64,000 nt of DNA from Polytrichum commune (lineage: Eukaryota; Streptophyta; Polytrichopsida; Polytrichales; Polytrichaceae), in NCBI GenBank assembly GCA_950295325.1, contig OX485809.1, positions 34,548,144-34,612,143 on the forward strand, in the 5' to 3' direction. Below, one piece after another: positions 24,380-35,311 of this stretch. Positions within the stretch are counted from its first letter, which is position 1. Each line of letters opens with the position of its first letter. The position numbers and the translations under genes were made by a program. The notes under the pieces are model-generated. The model was not told the origin of the DNA. It did no database searches and saw nothing but the letters and a program-made list of their open reading frames with translations.

Positions 24380-24482
24380 TGATATTTAGTGTTTGATACA
24401 CTAAATACGAACACATACACTAAATATCAATAACCCTATGAAAGCAAGTAACATTAAATGTAAACTCAAACACTAAATATCA
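24380..24482. repeat. ACACTAAATATCA inverted and direct repeats
   Basis: TGATATTTAGTGT at 24380-24392 is a perfect inverted copy of ACACTAAATATCA at 24417-24429, with a direct copy at 24470-24482. Shorter ACTAAAT/ATTTAGT words occur at 24393-24406, 24516 and 24654. This may be the hairpin end of an undefined element. Similar TTTAGTGT and GACACTAAAT words recur near 37480-37550. Confidence 0.7.
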
Positions 24483-24690
24483 ACTATGATAATATATGAA
24501 AGTTACAAGTTTGAATTTAGTGTTAGTAAGGATATGAAAAAGAAAAAAGATATAATAAGGGAGGTGCCAGTAGGGAAAGTAGTGGCACATTTATGTCTAA
24601 CACTATTTGTCAAAAAATTAAAAATTAGTGCTGAGCATGGTAGGGTGGTAAGAACACTAAATAAAATCAAACACAAAATATAATATTTTG

Positions 24691-24800
24691 TGTAGTGTAG
24701 TGTAGTGTAGTTCTGACCCCAGACACCGGCCATATGCTCCCAGGTCTATGACTGATCCTTTCGGCTCCCGTACCTCCAAGGCAAGGCAAGGCAAGGCAAG
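24691..24800. repeat. Pentanucleotide repeats (TGTAG)4 and (GCAAG)4
   Basis: TGTAG repeats at 24691-24710 and GCAAG repeats at 24781-24800. Confidence 0.9.
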
Positions 24801-25092
24801 GGGCTGGTGGGGGCTTTGTCTACAGACCTGATCATCATGTGCTCGTGCTTGTATTCGAAAGCACAGCACAGCAAAGGGAATGCAACTGTACATTGTCATT
24901 TGTCGCCCGGGGGGAGGGGGGCACTTTTGTATGATAAAAGGCCCTGGCCCGGCCGCATCTCAACAAATCTCCAAAACTGTTGAATGTTTCAAGCTCGTGG
25001 TTCCTAGCGCTATGGCCCTGGGGTTCTGCACCCCCCCCCCCCCCCAAGCCTTTCCCTTGTACATTTCGAATAATGTGTGGCACGACAATCAT

Positions 25093-26075
25093 TGCGGGGT
25101 CCCTCCGAACAACACACGTAAATGGGAATATTGGAACTGTATTAGCTTGAACTACATAGTGAGGTGAGGTTAGGAAACATTAATTAACTTCTTTGAAAGC
25201 CGAGATGCATGTTTTTGTCTGGGTAGTCATCGTCACCTGACCACATTTACGCTAGGATCTTATGATTGGGGCATGTAGACGGGTGGAAACTTGCGGAGTC
25301 CCTCTGAACAACACACGTAAATGGGAATATTGGAAATGTATTAGCTTGAACTACATAGTGAGGTGAGGTTAGGGAACATTAATTAACTTCTTTGAAAGCC
25401 GAGATGGATGCTTTTGTCTAGGTAGTCATCGTCACTTGACCACATTTACGCTAGGATCTTATGATTGGGGCATGTAGATGGGTGGAAACTTGCGGAGTCC
25501 CTTCGAACAACACATGTAAATGGGAACATTGGAACTATATTAGCTTGAACTAGTGAGTAAGGTTAGGGAACAATAACTCTCCTCAAGGCACCGAGATGGA
25601 TGCTTTTGTCCAGGCAGTCATTGTCACTTGACCACATTTACACTATGATCTTATGATTGGGTAACGTAGACAGTTGGAAACTTGCGAGTCCCTCCGAACA
25701 ACACATGTAAATGAGAACATTGTAAATGTATTAGCTTGAACTAGTTAGTGAGGTTAGGGAACATTAACTCTCCTCAAGGCTGAGATGGATGCTTTTGTCC
25801 GGGCAGTCATCGTTACTTGACAACATTTACACTATGATCTTATGATTGGGGCATGTAGACGGTTGGAAACTTGCGGAGTCCCTCCGAACAACACATGTAA
25901 ATGGGAACATTGGAACTGTATTAGCTTGAACTAGTTAGTGAGGTTAGGGAACATTAACTCTTTTAAAGGGCCAAAATGGATGTTTTTATCTGGGCAGTCA
26001 TCGTTACCTCACAACATTTAGGTCATGGTCTTATGATTGGGGCATGTAGACAGTTGAAAACTTTGTGTGAACAAC
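25093..26075 (+). repeat. Five-copy tandem array, ~195-bp unit (satellite-like)
   Basis: The word TGCGG(A/G)GTCCCTCCGAACAA or a variant recurs at 25093, 25292, 25491, 25683 and 25872, with a decayed end at about 26062. Spacings are 199, 199, 192 and 189 bp. Each unit then carries CACGTAAATGGGAA, TTAGCTTGAACTA, GTGAGGTTAGG, ACATTAA, GATGGATGCTTTTGTC, AGTCATCGTCAC and ATCTTATGATTGGG. Copies 1 and 2 are nearly identical. The period is close to a nucleosome repeat. A 15-base C run lies just upstream at 25031-25045. Confidence 0.92.
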
Positions 26076-27909
26076 GCTAAGTCTATGAATCTTCCATTCA
26101 TACGGTCGGATCTATCACAAGACATATTGAGCTTCTTTAATGAGCTTATGAAGTGGATTGTATTGTTTTAGGTGAATTTGTGGCGATTTTGGTTTAGCCT
26201 TTAGGGGTTGATATGTCTCTTAACGCATTTGTGTTGATGAGTTTAGGTCACTATCTCTACTGTAAGGCATAAGGATGGCTACAATTGCAACTGAGCTATA
26301 AAGCTTCTCTCAATTCCTCAAACCTCACAAGTGGGGCAACCTACTAATACAAGCTACCTTGATGTACATAGCGCTCACGGTATTATAAAATCATTGGTGT
26401 GTTATGTCTTCATTGGAGACAAACACAAAACATATAGACTGTGACAAGTAGTCCTCATGACATGGTGAATACTACGCTAAATATCGTACACTCGTTGTCT
26501 TACTGCAGGTTATAGCATGGCTCCTTGTGTACCTACCTTGTTGATTTTGCGACTCAATAAATTGTTGCAAACCATAGTAGAGTTCCTCGCATATGTCCAT
26601 GCCAACTTTTGGCTTCAACAAATCACAATAGTTTCAATTTACGAAATAAAATTATTGAAAATGAGTTGTCCTCATATGTCTATCTTCCTACATGGGATAA
26701 TTTTGCACCGCCATATCCTTCTCCAGATATGGTGCCGAACCTCTTAAGTGATCGGTTACAGGTGCCTCGAACATAAGACATATAATTTAGATACATTTCT
26801 TCACTTGTCACTGCCAGGAGCCTGAATTGCACACGAAGCACAACGAATCTATGATGACAATAAATCAAGGAGAGCCGTTTTTGGGAACTTCTCCTTTGTA
26901 ATTAAGCAGCTTCGAATCTGAACAAATGACCTTTCATGGGGTAACTTACCTAGTCCTGCTGAGCCTTGGCAACCACGACCAAATTCGTCAGGGTTGTACT
27001 AGAGCTCTTTGAACAATTCTTGACCTGAGAACTCCGGACTATAAGTTACTTCTTTTGCATATCTGCATGTGGTGGACGTATCATCACATAACATTACTTC
27101 ACGTTCAACTCTCACTTTGTGGGTCTTTAGAATATGACAGTCGGATGTTCGAAAAGCTACACAAGGAGATCCCGACTGAGCTTCCAGCATCCCTCTATTA
27201 CATTCAGAGGGCCAACGTCATTGAGTAATGTTATGTAGAAGTGGGGAGAAAAATTTCATGAAGAGAAATAGAAATAAGAAGCTTTTTGTATTTTTCAAAA
27301 TGTTTTTCGCAAGAACCAAGTTACTATGGATCTTTTAAAGTGGGTGTTCTCTTCGGCGTATATTTCTGATATAGTTACCCTATTTCCGATCACCGATTGG
27401 TTCCTAAACCGAGAATGCTTGATTCTCATAATCGATAGTTGTGGTACCTACATATATTTGCAATATGAATAGTTGTCAACTTAGGCATTGATATTTGGCT
27501 AAGTTGGATTTCGAGCATGACATGTCAACAATGATCAAGTTTTGATGATGAGTTGCAAAGAATCAAGTTGGCTTAAGCTGTGAAAATGAGGTGATGGTTG
27601 AGAACGGGATGGCTACCTTACTAAAGTCTATGTGCACATAAGACATAATAATAAGGTGAGCATCGATATTTTACTTCAATCTCAAGAAACCCTTACAAGC
27701 TATATGCCACCTCGCCTGGGTTATCTAAGTCCACCTACATGTAGTAGCATCATCGCCCATATTCATTACATATTGCTAGTCAAATATAGCCACTGAAATG
27801 ATTATGACATGTGGCCAAATTTCTTCTTAGAAGTAATAATCTTGTGTCTAAATCAATCAAACAACACCATATCTATACGACTTTAGCAATGCGGCATTGG
27901 GGACGAGAT
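26076..27909. other. Intergenic DNA, nothing recognised
   Basis: Reading frames are at most 76 codons without recognisable motifs. No tandem or terminal inverted repeats seen. Confidence 0.45.
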
Positions 27910-28230
27910 AAAAGGTACATGGGCCTTATCCTCACTATGGTCACTATAGTCACTACTCTTGATATGACACCTACATTTGAGTAGTATATGGCAAGGTTTG
28001 TAGTGAAGAATGGAGGAGGGGGGGGGGGAAACTACATGTCCCAAGGTAATTGGACTATGTGCTTAAAATACACAAAGCATTCTAGGTTCAATTGTTAACA
28101 CAATTGAGGTCCTACAACATGAGAGAGAGAGAGAGAGTCTTCCTTTGACCTCTATAACGTTTCGATCTCGTCCTTGATTATAAAACTTGAAAAGAGCCAA
28201 CATGCGTGATTTGCAAATTACTAACCAAAG
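27910..28230 (+). repeat. Dispersed repeat R2, copy 3
   Basis: Contains ATGACACCTACATTTGAGTA, GGCAAGGTTTGTAG, GGACTATGTGCTTAAAATA, CATTCTAGGTTCAATTG and TTTGACCTCTATAACG in family order. It is interrupted by an 11-base G run near 28018 and a short (GA)n at 28121-28136. Confidence 0.7.
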
Positions 28231-29007
28231 GTACTAACCCCGATTTGATCAAAAGCCAAGATCGTCTAGGGTAACGTACCTTTAAGTCTTTGAGCTAAAG
28301 ATTCCATTGCAAGCATATGAGTCTTGGTTGATTATCATGCATGCATCAGTGAAAACCCCTTCTATCTCCCGTCGTGGTAGATTTGCATATTTCTTTCACC
28401 GACGCATGACAATTGTCTAGGACTCATATGTTGGTAGTGTCTACAGCTTGATACACACTTGGAATCATCTGAAGCCTAAAGACAAGTGTGTATAGGTATA
28501 ATGAGCTAGTTGTGATTCTCTCTCTTCACGACAGGACCCAACCCTACCCTCAGATATGTTGAGAGTTAGATGGCATCCTTGGCTCATTCGTTTGGATAGA
28601 ATTCCAAAACAAAGATACTGTATCGGAGCCCAAAATGAACCTGTTTCCGAAAACTAAACGGTTACCAGTGTATCCCTGTCCTAGATTTGTATTCTAGAAT
28701 GAATGTACGTGCTACATTTTAGACGATTCTAACCACTTTAACTATCGGTGTCCGGTTTAGGCTCGCTCACATACTACCTTACAATGAGGCCCTAGCTCGT
28801 CAACATAGTTTTGTACCTAGCTACTCCATGAGATTCAAAAAGGAACCTTGTACCCATCACTTCCATCATGAGCTTTTGCAGAAGAGGCCGGTGGCTGTTG
28901 TATTCATGCTAGAAACCACAAAAGGGTTTTATTATTGTTCCCGAAGGCAGCTTTGAAAGATTTAAAGATACTCTAAGCTAGATGAGTCCAATATATATGC
29001 AGGCGAG
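28231..29007. other. Intergenic DNA, nothing recognised
   Basis: No conserved reading frame and no defined repeat boundary. Confidence 0.45.
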
Positions 29008-29237
29008 CATGAACGTGGAGTCCGAACGCTAGTTACAGCTGAACCGATTTCAGTTTGTGGAAGGTATAACCAGTTGAAGTTCAAGGCTTCCGGAAAATTA
29101 TCCATCGTTTTAGAAGAATCTGGAGAATATACCTTTAATGAATGAAGAAAAATTGAAAGATGTCAACATGTAACCGATTGGATTTGGAAATACTAGAATC
29201 TTGACCGAATATGTCCAAAAAAACCCCCCGGACATTG
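29008..29237 (-). mobile_element. hAT-type MITE, AACCGGTT family, copy 3 (reverse, decayed)
   Basis: Reverse-complement copy of the family: it starts CATGAACGTGGAGTCCG, has TAGTTACAGCTGAACCG and AACCAGTTGAAGTTCAAG where others have AACCGGTT, and ends CGGACATTG. The length of 230 bp matches the family. No flanking duplication remains visible. It ends 22 bp before the hAT-like element at 29260. Confidence 0.75.
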
Positions 29238-29259
29238 GTTCACGAACTCATATTGGCTT

Positions 29260-29864
29260 CAGGGGTTGTTTACACCATGGACCATGAAGTCGTTCCAAGG
29301 TCTTGGAAAATATGTGATTGGATGTTGAGCTCGTCCTGTGATCACTTCGGTTTACACCGAGGGAAAAAATGTCAGAGTGATCATGGAGTTTCGAGGTCCA
29401 CAAAAGACATATTTTAAGGCCTACATTATCCACTGACATGGTCCAACGGGTTTTGCGGTGGGAGAGGCAAAAGAGGTGCTCAGGTAGAAAAAGGCAGAGA
29501 GGCCCATGGCAAAGACATGTTGTTGCAATGATTTTTCGATGAGATTTGTTTTGGGGAAGAGAAAACAAAGACAAAAGAAGACAAAAGAATGGTCAAACTT
29601 GAATTCCCCCAACCCCCCCCCCCCCCTCCCCTCAAAACTACCCTTTTTGGGCACATATAAAAAAATAAAAAAATAAAAAACAACACATTCACATTTGGGT
29701 GCACGATCATTCCTCTCGGTCAGTCCACATTCGGTTTACACCTAGTGAGGAGCCCAAAGACTTTATAAATTAATTTTTCTTTAGGGAATTGGGCCATGGA
29801 AGTCGGACCGTGGGAAAAAGGCCATCTTTCCATGGTCCATGGTGTAAATTAACAACCGGCCCTC
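29260..29864. mobile_element. hAT-like non-autonomous element, 605 bp
   Basis: The left end is CAGGGGTTGTTTACACCATG; the right end is the complement of GAGGGCCGGTTGTTAATTTAC, followed inward by ACCATGGACCATGG. Flanking octamers ATTGGCTT and ATCGGTCC differ only by four C/T transitions, as expected of a decayed 8-bp duplication. The terminal CAGGG.TGTT resembles the element at 5368. The interior holds a C run at 29608-29626 and no transposase. Confidence 0.72.
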
Positions 29865-29872
29865 ATCGGTCC

Positions 29873-30283
29873 CTTGCAATATGGTCGGCATAGTATTGTT
29901 TGGCCCTAGTATCAAAGAGAATGGGGTGGGGAGACTGAGTCCACCCCCACCCCGGCAGACCAGACAATAGAGTAGGGTATAAGTAACAAGTCTTTAGGTT
30001 GTTGTGCTTTCAATCCTTGGGTTGTAGTGGGAACTGTACGGAAAGATATGATGCATTTTTAAGGTGCGTTTGGGGTCACGGGTGGCCTGGACTGGACGAG
30101 AGTTTGTAGTATATATGTACCTATCATATATATCGCCTTTGTTTACTTAGTCACGACAAGGTTGCAGTAAAGTGGGGAGGCTATTGAATAAGTCCACCCC
30201 ACCTGCATTTTACTACGTACCTGCCATTCTTCTCAAAGGAATATGTGTCCTTACATGCATGGTAGTAGTACATTACTATGTAG
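29873..30283. other. Intergenic DNA, nothing recognised
   Basis: Short region without a supported feature. Confidence 0.45.
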
Positions 30284-30487
30284 GAGTGTTTAGGGAGATT
30301 TTGGGGCACAAGCACTCGAAATCCTAGTGTTTCCCAAGTCCAACTAGTTACATGTGATCCTTCGCTTTTCTTTGTTAATTTGAGGTCATTTCCATAAACC
30401 TCTCTAAAATGATCGGTGTTTTTCTTGAAATCTTGAACTTGAGCCGGTTCTTTCTCAAACTCAACCGGTTTCCTTCCCCGTTCATTG
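30284..30487 (+). mobile_element. hAT-type MITE, AACCGGTT family, copy 4 (shortened)
   Basis: Carries the family blocks AGGGAGATTTTGGGGCA, ATCCTAGTGTTT, AGTCCAACTAGTTACATGT, AAAATGATCGGTG, CTTGAACTTGAGCCGGTT and CTCAAACTCAACCGGTT, and ends CCCCGTTCATTG. About 20 bp shorter than full copies, losing the GTAACTAAC segment near the right end. No flanking duplication is visible. Confidence 0.75.
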
Positions 30488-30569
30488 ACCCTTTGAGTCG
30501 AGTGCAGCAATTTAGACCCCGAGTGCGGAATTTGTATTAGAGTTTGAACAAGTATGAAAAAAATTGAAG

Positions 30570-30730
30570 TGGTGTTGACGTGCTATCATTTTCCTGATGA
30601 ACGATGGCAGTCTCCACTCAAGAAAGCACTCCTCTTAGTTTGAGAAACCAATCATGAGTTCAAATATAAGGTTCATTGTTGGGTGTTTTGGACCCCGAGT
30701 TTCTTGTACCTGAAGCCCTATGTGAAGCTC
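30570..30730 (+). repeat. Dispersed repeat R3, copy 2 (weak)
   Basis: Partner of 18775-18905; see there for the shared words. Approximate boundaries. Confidence 0.4.
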
Positions 30731-30894
30731 ACATTTAGCATCTTTGCAAGAAATTAGACTTCATTTAGAGCTTGGGTTTGCGGGATTGATATTCATGAGA
30801 AATTCACTGCAAACATGAAGAACGCTTGCACTTTTCCCTTTGTATTTTGGGCTTTATTCATATTTACTATCTCAATATTCTAGTTTTGTGATGG

Positions 30895-31190
30895 TACATA
30901 AAGTATGTGGATCCAATGTGGACAATTTCCTTAACATGACACCTATATTTGAGTGATACATGACAAGCCTTGTAATATGTAATGAAAATACCCGTTATCA
31001 TCATCTTAGACTATGTACTCAAAATATATCAACCATCCAAGGTTGAATAATGAACAAAATTGGTAATGTGCTTGCTTAGAAAGAAAGACTTCTTTTTGCG
31101 CCTTGGTCTCTCACATAACTTTTGTATCTCATCTCCCATTGAAAAACTTCAAATGACCACCTCCATGATGTGCAGTTCCTAATTGGATGA
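30895..31190 (+). repeat. Dispersed repeat R2, copy 4
   Basis: Contains TATGTGGATCCAATGTGG, ATGACACCTATATTTGAGTG, CATGACAAGCCTTGTAA, GACTATGTACTCAAAATATA and AACTTTTGTATCTCATCTCC in family order. Repeat R1 copy 2 follows about 110 bp later. Confidence 0.7.
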
Positions 31191-31301
31191 GGCACTTGCC
31201 AATTGTTCCACTTGTCGAAATTGTCTATGGAGTTGGATGTGTCCACAACAAGGCCACATACCTTAGTGCATCATGCCATGAAGCCTTCAAATATGCATTG
31301 A

Positions 31302-33088
31302 AAGCATGGGGGTGGACGCTTCATACTACGTACAAACTAAGGCCAAGGTTCCATGTACCGGTCCCGGTCTGTTTTTTAAATGGATGAGAAATGGGTGACA
31401 TCATCCAAAAAATGGGTGATGTCACCCATTTTATGGAGGGGCACTTCTATGTGGGGTGCCGGTTTATTTCGATTTCCTACTTTCTAACTAAATTTGGTGA
31501 GTGATAAGACATGACACTTTATGAATGTCACCGGCAATGGAGGTCATCATCATTTAACTTTTCATATTTGATTTGCACATCAATTTCCATACATTTATTG
31601 AATGAATTCCAAATTATGTGTTGTTGATATGCGTAGGTTGGTACTACTGTCATCTATGGAAATATGTAAATATGTAAATATTTTTATATTTTTAATTGAC
31701 ATTGTCATTGTACATTGTTTATAAGTGATTTTTGATACTTTTTTTTATTAAACCGGACACGTAACATGGGCCATCATTAGTACATATTGACTAGAATTAA
31801 GATAACGGTAATCTAGAATGAATTTAAAGTAAAAGCACATAGTTCATTATTTTTGCGTTAATAAATTTGCAAAAATAACATGCATTTACATGGTTTAGGG
31901 TTTGTTACATGGTTTGTTACATGGTTTAGGGTTTGCCTCGTAAAAGAATTGAATTGTTACAGAGGAGAGATTCCTCATGTGATTGTCAATATATGGTTTA
32001 GCTTATTGACACAATCCATGAATATTTTGATTACTTTGGCCAAGATTGGGTAACAGGCTATAGCAGGACACCCTAATTAAAAATCATAGTTAATCTAACA
32101 ATGTCGACAATTTTGATTAATGTTGACTACATTGTAAATTTCAAGTTACACTAACTTCAATTTCAAGTTTCCTAGGTGACCGGCCGATCCGGTCACCGGA
32201 GCTTTCTAACTGGCACATGTCCTTCTTGTGACCGTTAGGACCGCCAATCCTTTGGCACTCGTTCTTGCACAACACAAAATATGGGACACCCATCCATGGG
32301 GGGTACCGATCCTTAGGTGAGAGGGATGGGCACATGGCACCACCCTCTTTTCACCGGCCCACCCTTTTTTTTTTTTAAAAGGACAGGGACCGGTACATGG
32401 AACCTTGCCCTAACATGAGCGTAAGAAGGGTTATTATTTGAGGCATTAGCGTACATAGTATACATAAGGGATATGTGTTGTTTTCCTTTAGTGTGTATAT
32501 TCAAAAAGGCTATTAAGAATCATGAAGTAAAGGTAGATGTACAAAAGGGAGCCCTCAGGTTTAGAGACTTTTTTGACAACATATGTGTTGGTTTCATAAA
32601 ATTCACATTTCATCCATTGTCGTCACATGGTAATAATCCTCAATGACTATCATGTCCATTCTTTGAATGACTTGCATTCAAGTTTAGGTTTTTGCAAACT
32701 GGAGGCTCTTGGAACACTCACAAACTCCCTTGAGATTGGCTCTCCAGATCGAGGTTAAGTTAAGTTATTGTGCATTGGTCTCTGTTTGGTTGATGTAGTC
32801 ATTGAGTTGCATGAAAAAAATGTCCAATGACTTTCTCATGGGAAAAAAGTGAAAGTGGATTCTATTTGTTCAACGAAGGCCTATTTAACTCATGATTTAC
32901 ATTTTGTACATATAGCAGAGGCGTTTATCACATTAAATCAACAAGATTAGTACAAACACATGAGTCCATTTTCTTACACGCCATCAGTACGAATACATTT
33001 GCTTTTCTTTATAAACCTCTCGTATACCACGGGGGGTTTATTCCCACCTGACCCACGCACGTCATTTAGACTTCCAATGAAGAGCTCA
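31302..33088 (+). repeat. Dispersed repeat R1, copy 2, split by a PIF/Harbinger-like insertion
   Basis: The left piece is 31302-31340 (GGTGGACGCTTCATACTACG) and the right piece 32411-33088. Together they align in order with 3178-3868. The insertion at 31341-32410 lies between, flanked by TAA on each side, while copy 1 has one TAA at the same point. Confidence 0.75.
31341..32410 (+). mobile_element. PIF/Harbinger-like non-autonomous element, 1070 bp, copy 1
   Basis: The ends are GGCCAAGGTTCCATGTACCG and the complement of GGGCAAGGTTCCATGTACCG, with a TAA duplication at 31338-31340 and 32411-32413. GGGC-type ends with TAA/TTA duplications are typical of PIF/Harbinger (Tourist-like) elements. 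Sub-terminal palindromes such as AATGGGTGATGTCACCCATT (31408-31427) lie near the left end, and two TTTAGGGTTTG words occur at 31896-31937. No transposase. The copy at 54337 is inverted and about 400 bp longer. Confidence 0.88.
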
Positions 33089-35311
33089 CCGTTGAGGTTG
33101 AAAGGCCCTCCTTATCTCATGGAATGCAAATGCCATATCTTTCTTCATGTGTGAACTAGAATCCCCTCTCCTCCCTCAAAAAATTCAAGAATGTTCACCA
33201 CCCAGGGCTCCCTATGGAGAATAAACCAACCGGTAGCCTAGACATGACATTTCATGACCTAAAGACACAATCGTGAGGTCATGGCGCACTTCGTAGGTCC
33301 TCGAATTTCGATCATGCATCCAAACAACGAGCTCATATATTTATTAGGTCGTAAAGTCTGAACACCGGTTTCAAAATAACCTCCAAGTGATTGAATCCAA
33401 ATCCGGGCGCTGAACTTATCACAAGGGACATATATATGGATCTGATAAGCTCAAAGGCATGCCATCTAAAATGGACATCGGCCGTAACGTGGTCGATAGT
33501 GTTTTAAAATTGTAGCATTTTAGAATGCAATAAAAGCTCGGCGAGGGTGTGCACATTGGCAACCGTATTATAAGCAAAACATCCGTCGTTTCGGGCTCAT
33601 ATCTTAGCTCTCGGCCAAGGTTCACGAGAAGTCGTCATGTGCTACATCCATTCTCGGTTTATATAATGTAGAAAGAAGTGGTAGTTGGAAACGAATGCTC
33701 CTTGAAAGTGTCGACGTTTTGTCATATTGAAGTTGGGTGTGTTGTGGGGTTCATGATACGTTATCTCGCACTCTTTTGTAAGCTACGATTAGTGTTATGA
33801 TCTCAAGGCCAATTGTCTTGATTGGCTACCTAAACACTACTTTGTTGTTGAGGATACTTGTGGATGAAAGGGACACGAACATACGTATGCAAATAGTGGT
33901 CACACAATCTGTTTTCAAAATGGGGTAAAGTTGGCCAAGGTAAAACGAGTTTTGACCTCGGCATGCGCCTAACATTGGGGAGGTTGGTCCCGAGGTTTGT
34001 TCTCTCTTTCTTTTTTTGTTGGGCTTAGAACCATCGATTTCAGTCGGAGTTGAACACTCCACCCAAAAAAAGAGGTGCGTGCCTTGAAACAAGCCCTTGA
34101 TAATTAGGCATGTGTTAAGGTCGATTTTTTTATTACATTGGCCATAGTACCTTGTTTTTGCACATGCGACCCCATGAATCAATATGTCTTTTTTTGTATG
34201 TGCTTCTAACCTTTGACTTGAATCCTTCAAAAACCTTCTAGTGATTCCCCAACAACTAACTTAGTAGTTGGCGACATGGTGACCAAGTAAAATACCATAA
34301 ACCACCAATTTGATTCAAGATATGACAAGATTATCTAGACAAAGCTTCCAAAATATGTGGCATCGACATTTTAATCAAGATAATATACATACCCCAACCA
34401 AGATATGACTATTGGTGTGTGAATGATGGGTTGATATCAATAAGAACCATGAGAACGCCCTTTTTTGGAGGGTTGACATGTAGCTCCGTGAACGGTAGAT
34501 AGGTCTATGAGAATCCCCTCCTTAAAAAGCCTAGTTCGCACTACAAGCATATTAGTCTTGGATATTAGACTCGGGTCATCAGAAAAAAAAATCTCTTGTA
34601 ACTTGAAAAAGTATGTAAATCTTCCACAATGGTAGCCTTATAGGTTTCTTTCATCAAGGCATGACGGTTGCTTGGGATTCATATACTAGTAGTGGAGGGT
34701 CACCAATCTATTCACCTTGTTAAACAAGGGAGCATTACCCCATGCCGTAATTGCTACATTGTCGTTCAACTATCACCAACACAACTATGCACCAACGTGA
34801 CACCATTCTTTTTAGCGACACTATAATGTGAAAGGTGGTGTATTGGATGGGGTATCCAATCTCCCATATATATATGCTTCATCACCAATCACTTAACAAC
34901 TATATTATGCACTTTCATCACCATGTTACATTGATTATTCCAATTAGTGAGGGATGGCTAATAATACGTGTGGGAAATTAGTGAAGGTGATACTAAATTT
35001 CTTTATGATATGAAAACACTGCTACCAAAAGATATAGGAAGCATTGTTCGTCTTGGCACTAACCATGGAAATACTATTCATAGCAACACTGGTCATTGAA
35101 ATACGGGCACTTTTCATCTTGACATTATTCACTGACGAACATGTGCTTGCATATTAAAAAAATCACTCTAGAAGCACCTTGGAACATGCACCGCTTTTCT
35201 TCAAATGTATGATAAATGAACATATATTTATAAGTTTAGTATCACTCAATAAAAATTCCAGCCCTCACCAATTTTGAAACTTGGCAAAATAGTGCATGTT
35301 TTGAGAATTAG
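33089..35311. other. Intergenic DNA, possible degenerate coding fragment at 33826-34230 (- strand)
   Basis: One minus-strand frame of 134 codons contains an HG...C....C pattern (DILIHGVACAKTRYYGQCNK) faintly like the start of a BED zinc finger in hAT transposases. The rest of the finger is missing, so this is only a hint. No other feature is supported. Confidence 0.25.

Noticed and set aside
25095-26060. CRISPR-like spaced repeat
   Set aside because: The repeats are ~195-bp head-to-tail units with no unique spacers, in a plant nuclear genome; this is a tandem array, not a CRISPR.
31890-31940. TTTAGGG telomere-like words
   Set aside because: They are part of a short repeat inside the PIF/Harbinger-like element and recur in its other copy; this is not a telomere remnant.
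33826-34230. BED zinc-finger-like hint of a hAT transposase
   Set aside because: Only an HG..C....C pattern is present; the second half of the finger and all downstream domains are missing. Kept only as a low-confidence note.
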